Below, in pieces: positions 24,343 to 31,541 of a DNA stretch of 44,759 nt (its first letter is position 1; each line of letters opens with the position of its first letter). Made by a program: the position numbers and the translations under genes. This DNA is from a virus, in IMG/VR virus record IMGVR_UViG_3300031862_000008, positions 1 through 44,759 of that record. One strand, given 5' to 3'. The notes under the pieces are model-generated. The model saw nothing but the letters and a program-made list of their open reading frames with translations. It was not told the origin of the DNA and made no database searches.

Positions 24343-25790
24343 TGGGTGCGACAGCGGGCGATGCTCATACTCCCGTGTATGGTTACCAGTTCCGGGCTTA
24401 CTTCACCACCTACGACTCGGCGGGGGTGCCGACCGCCGTCACATCCCCGGACAGCGAGATCAGTCTCGATGCTGGCACATTCGCCGACTGCACAAACGAG
24501 GCGGTGCCGATCAAGGAAGTCGGCGGCAGTACCGACTCGCCGAACGCCTACCTCGATCTGACAGCGGCCGAGATGTCCGCTGGCTGCGTTCATGTGCAGG
24601 TGAAGTCCTCAGCGACCGCGACGCAGCCCGTCATCATCTACCCCCGCGTCCTTCCCGCATCGCTGACGGGCACCTCGCAGACGGGTGGAAGCGCGACCAC
24701 AATCAAGTTGGCCGCCGATGCGCCGGCCTACGACCTCTGCGGGTGTTGGGTAGGCGTGGACTCCGGCACCTACGCGGGTCAGGTCCGGAAGATTTCCGCC
24801 TACAACGCGAGCACGAAGATCGCGACCGTGAAACGGGCCTTCGGGGGTGCCCCCGACAGCGCCTCCTACTCGATCCTTGTCCCTGAGGCTATGCAGTCGG
24901 CGATAGCCACGCGGATGATGTTGGCCATGCCGGCCTACGCTCCGAATACCTCTGGTGGGCTTCCGACCTTTGGCACCGGCGCAGGTCAGCTTGACGTAAC
25001 TGGGGGAGCGGTTCGTGCCCGGGGAGTTCAGTTCTCGGGTGATGGGCCAAGGCTGTTCCCCTTCGATCAGCCGTGGGTGGACTTCACCTATCGGGGCACA
25101 GACCCCGACACCGGCGCTCTTACGGCTTACGCGCAGGGTCTTCCGAGGCTCTACAAGCTGACCTACGGCGCCAACCCCTCTTGGGTCTCGATAGCGGCCG
25201 ATCTCTCCACCTTGATCGACGAGGCCTCAGGACAGATGCTCTTGGAGTTCGACGTCTCGGACTACGACCCAGCCATGGCCGCGGGAGACGTCTACCTCTT
25301 GTTGTGGGACCAAGTGTCCTATCACGACGGAGTTCACGCCTGGGCTGGGCCCAGACTGGCGTGGGTGTTCTACTGCGCCGACATGAAGGAGCCGGCCGTG
25401 AGTCTGGTGGACGGCGCGATCACCGCTGCGAAGATCGCGGATGGCGCTCTGACGGCCTCGAAGTTCGCAGCGGCCTACGTCGGCGTCGTCGCCCCGGTCG
25501 TGAAGGACGAGACCAACACGACGGACAGGTACTCCTGCGTTTGGCTCGACGCCCGTGACCTCTCCATAGTGAGCCCTACAGGTGCCACGATCAGGGTTGA
25601 CGCGGACGGTGGCGATAACCTCTTCCCAGAAACGGCCATGGTCAAGGATGCAGATACGGGGGCCTGGTACTTGGTGAAGACGACGAGCCGCACGGTTGCG
25701 GGCGTCGCTTATAAGGCGACGGTGGTGGCGACCATCGGCGGGGTCGCCTACACGGCTGTTGATCTGATCGCGAGGGACAGCGTTGTATGA
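24342..25790 (+). CDS. tail-fibre-like protein
   Basis: The 482-aa protein starts with ATG overlapping the preceding TAA. It is rich in Ala, Thr, Gly, Val and Asp, with strand-loop repeats throughout (SPDSEISLDAGTFADCT and VDGAITAAKIADGALTASKF). The latter is the (A/D)GAITxxKIAxGA fibre signature, often near a trimerisation or cleavage point. A short conserved end (YTAVDLIARDSVV) precedes the next gene, with which it shares an ATGA overlap. Receptor recognition is likely. Confidence 0.65.
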   Translation: MGATAGDAHTPVYGYQFRAYFTTYDSAGVPTAVTSPDSEISLDAGTFADCTNEAVPIKEVGGSTDSPNAYLDLTAAEMSAGCVHVQVKSSATATQPVIIYPRVLPASLTGTSQTGGSATTIKLAADAPAYDLCGCWVGVDSGTYAGQVRKISAYNASTKIATVKRAFGGAPDSASYSILVPEAMQSAIATRMMLAMPAYAPNTSGGLPTFGTGAGQLDVTGGAVRARGVQFSGDGPRLFPFDQPWVDFTYRGTDPDTGALTAYAQGLPRLYKLTYGANPSWVSIAADLSTLIDEASGQMLLEFDVSDYDPAMAAGDVYLLLWDQVSYHDGVHAWAGPRLAWVFYCADMKEPAVSLVDGAITAAKIADGALTASKFAAAYVGVVAPVVKDETNTTDRYSCVWLDARDLSIVSPTGATIRVDADGGDNLFPETAMVKDADTGAWYLVKTTSRTVAGVAYKATVVATIGGVAYTAVDLIARDSVV

Positions 25791-26380
25791 TCGGCAAGCT
25801 CCTCGCGCTTCTCAGGCAGCGGAACTGGTGGCAGTGGCTGGCCGGCACCGGGGTGCCGGCCCCGGCGCCGCCTGCGAAGGTGCCGCGGGCGCGAGGCACC
25901 GTCGTCCTGACCGGCACCAGGCGCATGAGAGCCCTAATGGCGTCACGGGCAGACACGGAGGAGGAGCCGTCATCTGTACCGGTCGTGACGGAGTTGCCGG
26001 ACGGCGGAGCCGAAGGCGAGAGTGTTCGCCTTCTCGTCGGAACCGACGAACTGCTCTACACCTGGGGCGCGACGAAGGGCGAATGGATACTGGCCGGCGC
26101 CTTCACTCGCGCCGGCACGACGATCAAGCCAAAGATCACAGGGGACGAGCTGCAACTCGGCGGCAACCTGACGCTCGAGGATGGCGTGAACCTGGTCATC
26201 GACACGACAACGGGCACGAAGATCGGCACGGGTCCCGCTCAGAAGCTCGGGTTCTTGGGGGCAACGCCCGTCGTCCGTCAAGACCACATTGGCGACCCCA
26301 CCGATCTGGCCACCTGCATTGACGCCATCAAGGCCACCTTGGTGGCGCTGGAGACCTGCGGCCTACTGAAGACCTCTTAG
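25787..26380 (+). CDS. tail-fibre C-terminal / tip protein
   Basis: The 197-aa protein has a basic, hydrophobic first ~25 residues (MIGKLLALLRQRNWWQWLAG) and a Pro/Ala-rich linker. Its C-terminal domain shows the common fibre-tip pattern TTTGTKIGTGPAQKLGFLG and ends with a helix (IDAIKATLVALETCGLL). This KIG-x-QKLGF tip occurs at the end of many phage fibre and decoration proteins. It is coupled to the preceding fibre gene by ATGA. Its hydrophobic start could also be a membrane anchor, which would be unusual for a fibre tip. Confidence 0.65.
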   Translation: MIGKLLALLRQRNWWQWLAGTGVPAPAPPAKVPRARGTVVLTGTRRMRALMASRADTEEEPSSVPVVTELPDGGAEGESVRLLVGTDELLYTWGATKGEWILAGAFTRAGTTIKPKITGDELQLGGNLTLEDGVNLVIDTTTGTKIGTGPAQKLGFLGATPVVRQDHIGDPTDLATCIDAIKATLVALETCGLLKTS

Positions 26381-26400
26381 ATCCGGGGACGAGAACGGCC

Positions 26401-26700
26401 ATGGCACCAGAGGATGTAGGGACGATCCGCCAGGACCTGAGAGGGATGGAGGAGCGGCTGGGAGAGTGGATGGAGCGGCTCGAGGCCCGGATCGACGAGG
26501 TTACCCGGCGGCGCGACGAATGTGAACGGGCCTGTGGCCAGCGGCGGGCCCCGATCTACGAGCGTCTGTCGAAACTGGAGGTTGGGATGGCCAGGGCAGT
26601 GGTGCAGATCACGTTGTTGGTGGCGCTCGCGGCAATGGTCGGGAGCACGATCGGCGGGATGGTGCTGAGCTACCTGTTCCGACACGTGTTCGGGAGGTAG
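26401..26700 (+). CDS. XhlA-like holin / hemolysin-type membrane protein
   Basis: The 99-aa protein has a coiled-coil N-terminal half (EERLGEWMERLEARIDEVTR and similar) and one C-terminal membrane helix (VVQITLLVALAAMVGSTIG and on). This is the layout of XhlA proteins, which take part in phage lysis beside a holin and amidase. It sits at the end of the late block after the fibre genes. It may act with the cell-wall enzyme at 2976 or with the 3D-domain protein at 40044. Whether it is holin or helper cannot be told from sequence. Confidence 0.65.
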   Translation: MAPEDVGTIRQDLRGMEERLGEWMERLEARIDEVTRRRDECERACGQRRAPIYERLSKLEVGMARAVVQITLLVALAAMVGSTIGGMVLSYLFRHVFGR

Positions 26701-26722
26701 GACAACCTAAGGGGGAGAGATC

Positions 26723-26971
26723 ATGGCTGAACTAAAGGCGAAGTTGACGAAGAGGGAAGTCGCCGACATCGTCGCCGAGTTGAGCATCAGTGTCCAGCCG
26801 GAAGGGGTCGAGGCGAAGGCCACGCCATCCCTGTTTTGCAAGGGTTGGCCGATCGCGCGCCCGGTCATCGAGAGCTTGGGTTATACGTCGAACTGGCTCG
26901 TGAAGATGGCCGTGACCGTTGTTCTGCAGATCGGAGAGGCCCTCTTCGCAAAGTGTCCGCACCCGAAGTAG
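26723..26971 (+). CDS. small protein of unknown function at end of late block
   Basis: The 82-aa protein begins MAELKAKLTKREVADIVAEL. It has a central segment with one Cys and a moderately hydrophobic end (NWLVKMAVTVVLQIGEAL) that is too short and charged to be a clear membrane helix. It follows GGGGGAGAGATC, a good ribosome site, and is the last rightward gene before the convergent terminator region. No family is recognised. A lysis helper is possible by neighbourhood only. Confidence 0.5.
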   Translation: MAELKAKLTKREVADIVAELSISVQPEGVEAKATPSLFCKGWPIARPVIESLGYTSNWLVKMAVTVVLQIGEALFAKCPHPK

Positions 26972-26994
26972 GCGATAGGGCTTCCGGGCGCGTG

Positions 26995-27032
26995 GGGCCG
27001 CTCTGTGAGGCGTTTCCCGCTGAGCGTCCCCT
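26995..27032. terminator. bidirectional terminator-like hairpin between convergent blocks
   Basis: A 10-bp stem with one mismatch (26995-27004 with 27023-27032) and an 18-base loop lies in the 98-base gap where the rightward and leftward blocks meet. There is no long T-run, but its place is exactly where transcription from both sides should stop. Strength is uncertain. Confidence 0.4.
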
Positions 27033-27068
27033 TCCTACCGACCTTGCATGATCTCGGCCCAAGACGAC

Positions 27069-27989
27069 CTACTCAGGGGCCACTGGCGAGCACTTCTGTA
27101 GGATCGCCCCAATGGCCTCCGGCGCGTCCCGGACCAACCGACCGCACATCGAGACCGGCTCCAGCACCCTCCCGCCTTGGGAGACCTGCTTCAGCCACCA
27201 CGGCCTCCCCGCCTCGATGCATTCGCGCCGTACAGCGGCCGCCCAATCCCAGTGAAACGGCCGCCCCGGCCTCCGCCCGGCCAGCGACTCGCAGCCTTGC
27301 ACGGTCCACGATAGCGACCCGATCCATCGGCTCACATCGATGGCCTCCAACTGCGGCTCCAGACTTACCCACCTACGCCCCGGCCAGTAGCCGGGCGAGG
27401 ACGGGTCGCAGATCGCGCCGGCCCGCTCGTCGAAGTCGGCCTGCCTTGAGCAGGAGACGCCCAGCCACAGATGATCGAACCGGCCAGCGTCGAAAGCCGG
27501 TCGAGGGAGCATCGGCACTAACAGGCCGGGCCGTTTCGTCAACATCAAGAACTCATGCCCCAGCTCGATTGCCATGTAGATCGTCCGCACGATCTTGCTG
27601 ACCGTCGCGCCGTCCGCCAGCGCCAAGTCGCCCTGCGGCGCAACGAAGATGACCTGCGGCTTTCGAGTGCCCAGCGGCGCGTCGAGCAGTTCTGGGTACG
27701 TGCGAATGAGGCCCGTCCACATAAGCCGATTGGACCTGCATCGATCGATGCGCTTCGATGCGTCAGCCCCGTAAAAGGGGCGACAATCCTCGGTGCAGTA
27801 CGGTGGACATTGCTTCTCCGTCAACCCCTCGAACTGCTCCGCGATCTTCGGGTCCGAATGGTGGGCCATCCTCCAGCAGTCGCGCTTGGCCCAGCAGTTC
27901 CGGGCGCACCGAAGGGCGTTGTCGCAGCCCCGGACGACCGGCCAGGTCCGCGTGCAGAACGGTATCCCCGTCTTGTGCAGTCCATTCAC
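27069..27989 (-). CDS. DUF5131 / phage Gp37-Gp68-like protein
   Basis: The 306-aa protein is assigned to the phage Gp37/Gp68 (DUF5131) group by overall layout. It has a Cys-rich N-terminus (FCTRTWPVVRGCDNALRCAR and CWAKRDCW), a second Cys cluster (CPPYCTEDCRPFY), a barrel-like middle (VIFVAPQGDLALADGATVSK, then EFLMLTKRPG), and a late segment RRWVSLEPQLEAIDVSRWIG that closely resembles the family's PxxLSxEPLLGPI signature. The N-terminal Cys pattern differs from the usual WNPVTGCxxxCxYCYA form. The function is unknown; a radical-SAM-like fold has been suggested for the family. GTG at 27989 follows GGGAGA; the longer frame is rejected. It is the last leftward gene. Confidence 0.75.
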   Translation of the reverse strand: MNGLHKTGIPFCTRTWPVVRGCDNALRCARNCWAKRDCWRMAHHSDPKIAEQFEGLTEKQCPPYCTEDCRPFYGADASKRIDRCRSNRLMWTGLIRTYPELLDAPLGTRKPQVIFVAPQGDLALADGATVSKIVRTIYMAIELGHEFLMLTKRPGLLVPMLPRPAFDAGRFDHLWLGVSCSRQADFDERAGAICDPSSPGYWPGRRWVSLEPQLEAIDVSRWIGSLSWTVQGCESLAGRRPGRPFHWDWAAAVRRECIEAGRPWWLKQVSQGGRVLEPVSMCGRLVRDAPEAIGAILQKCSPVAPE

Positions 27990-28002
27990 GGCGTCTCTCC
28001 CT

Positions 28003-28278
28003 TCACTGCCTGATTCGCCCGCCGACACTACCGGCGCGCGGCAGGTCGGGCGCCCGGGCCTCATGGTAGGTCCGTAAGATGAGGTCCTCGGTCGGCTCCT
28101 CGGTTGCACAGAGTACCACGGCGTCGCGGACGACCCACCCGAGCCAGCGCCGCAGCAACGGCTCCGGGATCATGCGGTACGCCAGGATCATGTAGTGCGT
28201 CAGCCGCTCGCGGTACTCGCGCGGCTGGAGCGCGAGGCCGAGCTCGAAGAGCAGGCGGGACAGGCGCCTCAGGATCAC
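28003..28278 (-). CDS. small helical early protein
   Basis: The 91-aa protein is basic and helical (VILRRLSRLLFELGLALQPR, ending near HEARAPDLPRAGSVGG). The GTG at 28278 follows GGAGG and overlaps the stop of the ASCH gene (GTGA); a longer GTG start at 28299 would sit before that ribosome site. No family is recognised. It is part of the tightly packed end of the leftward block. Confidence 0.55.
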   Translation of the reverse strand: MILRRLSRLLFELGLALQPREYRERLTHYMILAYRMIPEPLLRRWLGWVVRDAVVLCATEEPTEDLILRTYHEARAPDLPRAGSVGGRIRQ

Positions 28279-28835
28279 GGTGCGTTCACCTCCGTCCACG
28301 GTCGCCCCCTCAGAAGCAGTTGTACCCGCTCCCGAATCTCATCGTCCATCCTCCAGATACGTCGCGCACCCCGGCATAGCACGACCTCGTAACAGAGATC
28401 CGCGACCCGCAGGAGGGGCCAGGCGTACCATACCGGCGGAGGCCACTCGGCAGACACAGACGGATAGCCGAACTCTCTGGCGAACCACGGCCGGTCGTGC
28501 CACATTACGGGGGACTCCGTCGAGATCGTGCTCACCACGCGGGCCTCCATCTGAAACGCGATCGGTTCTCCGAAGACCGCCGCCCCGAGCACTGCGCCGT
28601 AGTTGAACCGGGCGACGTGGAGCGTGTGCAGCCAGGGGAACTCGTTCCGCCACGAGAGCCGCCTCCGTGATGAGTGGACCGCCAAGGGTACGCCGACGTA
28701 CCTCGCTGGCAGGGGCCAGGACCGAAATTCGACGCGCTTCGTCGGCGGGGCGAGCGGCAGGAGCAACTTCGTGGCGTAGGGCTGGTGAAGCGTGACGGCG
28801 TGGGTGAGCTGCGACAGGTCGGGAGTCTCGGTCAT
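28275..28835 (-). CDS. ASCH-domain-like protein
   Basis: The 186-aa protein begins near the conserved strand AVTLHQPYATKLLLPLAPPT, followed by KRVEFRSWPLPARYVGVPLA and the hallmark strand GAVLGAAVF. This is the pattern of ASCH domains, which bind RNA or modified nucleotides and often occur in phages. ATG at 28835 follows GAGGTG and overlaps the stop of the RuvC-like gene (ATGA). A role in nucleotide or RNA handling is probable but not defined. Confidence 0.75.
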   Translation of the reverse strand: MTETPDLSQLTHAVTLHQPYATKLLLPLAPPTKRVEFRSWPLPARYVGVPLAVHSSRRRLSWRNEFPWLHTLHVARFNYGAVLGAAVFGEPIAFQMEARVVSTISTESPVMWHDRPWFAREFGYPSVSAEWPPPVWYAWPLLRVADLCYEVVLCRGARRIWRMDDEIRERVQLLLRGRPWTEVNAP

Positions 28836-29314
28836 TTGGCACCTCTTTCGCCCAACCGTTTTCTGCACCGAGCCAGGTAAGCGAGTAGGACGGCGTAGGC
28901 GTCTCGCACATGGTCGCCGTGGTGGTCGACGGCAGCCAGCCGCAGGGCGGCAGCAGCCGCGCGGCGGTGGGGTCGGGCGAGGGAGGCGGGGACGGAGACC
29001 ACCTCGATGTCGCCTTCAACCTCTCGCCCCGCCGTCGCCCACAGGTAACCGACCGAGACCCAGGCCTCCGGATTGCGCTCTGACGGCCGCTCGAATACCA
29101 TGACGAGGGACCGCAGGGATAGGGGCAGGTCACCGAGGCCTGTTACCAGAGGAGTCAGCCCCTCACCCAGGACGGGACCCATCTCGCCGGTGAGGCGGAT
29201 GTCGCCCTGCGGCCCGGCCAGTACGTAACCGGAGACTCGACCGGGATCGAGCGCCAGGATCAGGCGGTCAACCTGTTCCGCGAGGGCCTCCCATTCTTGG
29301 AGCAAGCAGTTCAC
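28832..29314 (-). CDS. RuvC-like resolvase (RNase-H fold)
   Basis: The 160-aa protein has the first catalytic strand ILALDPGRVSGYVLA (Asp23), the second acidic site VMVFERPSERNP (Glu75), and the C-terminal helix with VDHHGDHVRDAYAVLL (Asp134/Asp138). This is the layout of RuvC/Holliday-junction-type nucleases that cut branched DNA during recombination or packaging. The start is uncertain: GTG 29314 is used because the open frame further up runs through the alanine-repeat tract of the gene on the same strand. No good ribosome site is seen for it. Confidence 0.75.
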   Translation of the reverse strand: MNCLLQEWEALAEQVDRLILALDPGRVSGYVLAGPQGDIRLTGEMGPVLGEGLTPLVTGLGDLPLSLRSLVMVFERPSERNPEAWVSVGYLWATAGREVEGDIEVVSVPASLARPHRRAAAAALRLAAVDHHGDHVRDAYAVLLAYLARCRKRLGERGAK

Positions 29315-30092
29315 CGTTGAGGTAGCGCAGCAAGCGCGTGATCTGCCAGCTTCGTTCGGCAGCCCAGGCGGCATCCCCGTCGACATTCCAGGCGGCAGCC
29401 CAGGCGGTGACCCGGGCGGCAGCCCTGGCGCCAGCCTCGGCGGCAGCCCTGGCGGCAGCCTCGGCGGCAGCCCCGGGGGCAGACCTGGTGGCAGCCGCGA
29501 CGGCAGCCTTGGCGGCAGCCCAGGCGGTAGCCCAGGCGGCACCCCCGGCGGCAGCCCCGGCGGCAGCCTCGGCGGCAGCCTCGGCGGTATCCCAGCCGGC
29601 AGCCCAGGCGGCAGCCCAGGCGGCAGCCCTGGCGCCAGCCCTGGCGGCAGCCAGTTCCGCTTCAGTGGCCGAGCCGACTGCAGATCTGCGTGCCGTCTTG
29701 ATAGCCGCTAGGGGCCGACGATCCCCCGGCACCAACCTTCGATAGATCGGCCATACCCTGTAGGCGTAGTCACAGGCGCAAAGCTGGGCGGTGCATGGTC
29801 CCCATGTTCTTATCCGCTTTACGAGTCGCGCCTCAGCCGCCACGATTTCCGTGCCGAAGCGTTCCTGATCACCGCGGACCTCGGCCAACCAGAGTTCCTC
29901 ATTCGTGAATGCGAGACAGTCGGCGACCCGACAGAGATGGTATCCGTTGGAGCACTTCTCCAATGGGCCCCGGACCACCGGAGCCCAGGTTCTCGGCCTG
30001 GGCCACACGAAGTCAGTCTGGGTCGCCATACGCCCACGACGGGTGAACTTCACCAGCGTGTCTTCCGTCAGCCTTCGACCATCTGATCCCAT
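29268..30092 (-). CDS. DUF7666-like protein with long alanine-rich repeat
   Basis: The 274-aa protein has an N-terminal domain (TLVKFTRRGRMATQTDFVWP, then LEKCSNGYHLCRVADCLAF) of the DUF7666 type, whose members share a CxxGFHxC-like core seen here as KCSNGYHLC. The second half is a run of four-residue units (AAAW, AAAR, AAAE), giving a helix that turns every four residues, and ends AERSWQITRLLRYLNGE. ATG 30092 follows GAGGG and starts inside the end of the polymerase gene; the stop lies inside the RuvC-like gene. The function is unknown. Confidence 0.65.
   Translation of the reverse strand: MGSDGRRLTEDTLVKFTRRGRMATQTDFVWPRPRTWAPVVRGPLEKCSNGYHLCRVADCLAFTNEELWLAEVRGDQERFGTEIVAAEARLVKRIRTWGPCTAQLCACDYAYRVWPIYRRLVPGDRRPLAAIKTARRSAVGSATEAELAAARAGARAAAWAAAWAAGWDTAEAAAEAAAGAAAGGAAWATAWAAAKAAVAAATRSAPGAAAEAAARAAAEAGARAAARVTAWAAAWNVDGDAAWAAERSWQITRLLRYLNGELLAPRMGGPRGTG
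29355..29660. repeat. 12-bp tandem-like alanine repeat tract
   Basis: About 300 bases consist of imperfect 12-base units of the type GGCGGCAGCCCA or GGCGGCAGCCTC. They encode Ala-x repeats on the minus strand (the DUF7666-like protein). The same tract is open in another minus frame as PPGL repeats and on the plus strand as Ala-rich codons. This is coding low-complexity sequence, not a CRISPR array. Confidence 0.85.
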
Positions 30093-31537
30093 CTTTTCCC
30101 TCGCTTCTGACGGCACCTGAAGTGTGTCGTCTCCATGATCTCGGCAGCGACGGCACCGAAGTTCCTGAGTTTTGAATCGGGGATCGAACAAAGCAGCTCG
30201 TCGTGCCGGATCAGGTGGAGGGCGCCACCGACCGCGGTAACCTCCTTCTCGATCAGCGGCACGACGGCCCGCATGAGGTCGGCCACGGAGCCCTGCAGCC
30301 ACGGGTTGAGCAGGACACCCGGGTGGAAGGGTTTCTTGTAGGGCCGGCCGCAGCGCCAGCAATCGGCCCGGTCGTCCTCGACGGCGCCGCAGGCAGGGCA
30401 TGGCCCGAGAACGAGGCGGCGACCCCCGAGCGTTTCCACCCAACCGCCCGTCTCCTTCCAGGCGGCCATGGCGCGATCCCAGGCCGTCCGTACTCGCAAG
30501 CCAACCGGCGGCGGCAGAGCAGTCCAGTCGGGCCGGCCCTTGCCGTACATGGTCGCGTAGAGGTCCGTCTTGTCACAGCGCGCCAGCAGGTCCGGCGGCT
30601 CGAAGTCAGGTCCTGCGAACAGGGCGCGGAGGGCGGACAGCTCAGCCGCGCGGTAATCGAGGGAGACAAACGAAGAGCCGGGCGGAGGGTCGAAGCAGAC
30701 TCGCAGGTCAACCCGGTCACCGTCACCAATGGACTGAAGGGGGGGAGAGGAGCAGGTGACGCGGCCTGTCCAGGTGCCAGCCTGGGTCCAGTGGCCCTGC
30801 AAGACCTGGGGCCTCCCCCCCGGTTGGTGAAGTCCTAATGCTTGCCCGACGGAGCGCGCTGTGGTGCTCCAGGACGAGCTTTCGCTGCGAAAGTGGGGCT
30901 CCAGGCCGTTCACCCGTTCGCGGGCCACGGAGAGGCCACTGGTGGACGAGGAACAGAGCCTGTGGATGGTTGGAGACAGCAGGACCTCGGCCCGGAGGAT
31001 GTGGATGTTACGGAGACGGTGGAGTTCGCCGGCGAACTGAGCGCCGAGCAGGAGGAGGAGGTCAAGGTGCAGCTTGAGGAAGGCCAGGCGCTCGGGGTTC
31101 TCGGATGACGCGATCAGAGCCGGGAGAGCGGGGTAGGCTGCGTGCCGGTGGACCGACTGGGCCGCGGCGATGTGACGAAGGTAGTCGTCGCGGGGACTCG
31201 AATCGACGAAGTCCTCGACGAGGTACGGGAGGGAAGAGGCGGTTTCGACAGCATGGACGCGGCCACGCTGGCGCCGACCGTGCAAGAGCCGGGCCATAAG
31301 GTCCAGGGGGAGGAGGTATTGCGCCGGGCGGCCAGGCAGTTCCGCCAACAGCGAGAAGAGCGCCCGGGCTGAGGCGACGACGACTTGGTTCCCCTGGCGC
31401 TCAGCGCGGATAAGCTCACGTTCGACCCTCGAGGCGGCGCCAACCGCCGGCAGGATAAGATCGCCCGTGGCGGTGCGAATCGCCACGGTCTGCGGTTTGC
31501 CGTCGATGCCCGTCAAGACGTCGAGGACGGTCAACAC
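30068..31537 (-). CDS. polA: family-A DNA polymerase-like protein lacking the O-helix
   Basis: The 489-aa protein has PolA signatures: the TGR element TWTGRVTCSSPPLQSI (residues 256-271), motif A FVSLDYRAAELSALR (Asp294), the later WVETLGGRR (366-374), the QG element LNPWLQGSVADLMR (~411-424) and motif C LIRHDELLCSIP (His445-Glu447). The fingers segment with the conserved RxxxKxxxxxxxYG between them is missing: only 33 residues separate DLYATMYG from WVETL, against about 65 in E. coli Pol I. A CxxC...CxxC zinc knuckle (Cys380, 383, 393, 396) is inserted after WVETLGGRR. No 3'-5' exonuclease motif is clear. GTG 31537 lies behind AGGAGG. The activity is therefore uncertain. Confidence 0.8.
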   Translation of the reverse strand: MLTVLDVLTGIDGKPQTVAIRTATGDLILPAVGAASRVERELIRAERQGNQVVVASARALFSLLAELPGRPAQYLLPLDLMARLLHGRRQRGRVHAVETASSLPYLVEDFVDSSPRDDYLRHIAAAQSVHRHAAYPALPALIASSENPERLAFLKLHLDLLLLLGAQFAGELHRLRNIHILRAEVLLSPTIHRLCSSSTSGLSVARERVNGLEPHFRSESSSWSTTARSVGQALGLHQPGGRPQVLQGHWTQAGTWTGRVTCSSPPLQSIGDGDRVDLRVCFDPPPGSSFVSLDYRAAELSALRALFAGPDFEPPDLLARCDKTDLYATMYGKGRPDWTALPPPVGLRVRTAWDRAMAAWKETGGWVETLGGRRLVLGPCPACGAVEDDRADCWRCGRPYKKPFHPGVLLNPWLQGSVADLMRAVVPLIEKEVTAVGGALHLIRHDELLCSIPDSKLRNFGAVAAEIMETTHFRCRQKRGKRWDQMVEG

Positions 31538-31541
31538 CGCC

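Noticed and set aside
24342-26380. Diversity-generating retroelement acting on the fibre genes
   Set aside because: No reverse transcriptase gene and no template repeat with adenine-specific changes were seen in the window.
29315-29542. Pro-rich N-terminus of the RuvC-like gene (PPGL repeats)
   Set aside because: It is the other-frame reading of the alanine repeat of the overlapping gene and lacks a ribosome site; kept only as a finding.
29355-29660. CRISPR-like array
   Set aside because: Units are 12 bases without unique spacers and code for alanine repeats, so it is coding low-complexity DNA.
30093-30443. Longer N-terminus of the alanine-repeat protein
   Set aside because: This part lies within the polymerase gene in another frame, is Arg/Pro-rich, and ATG 30092 has its own ribosome site.
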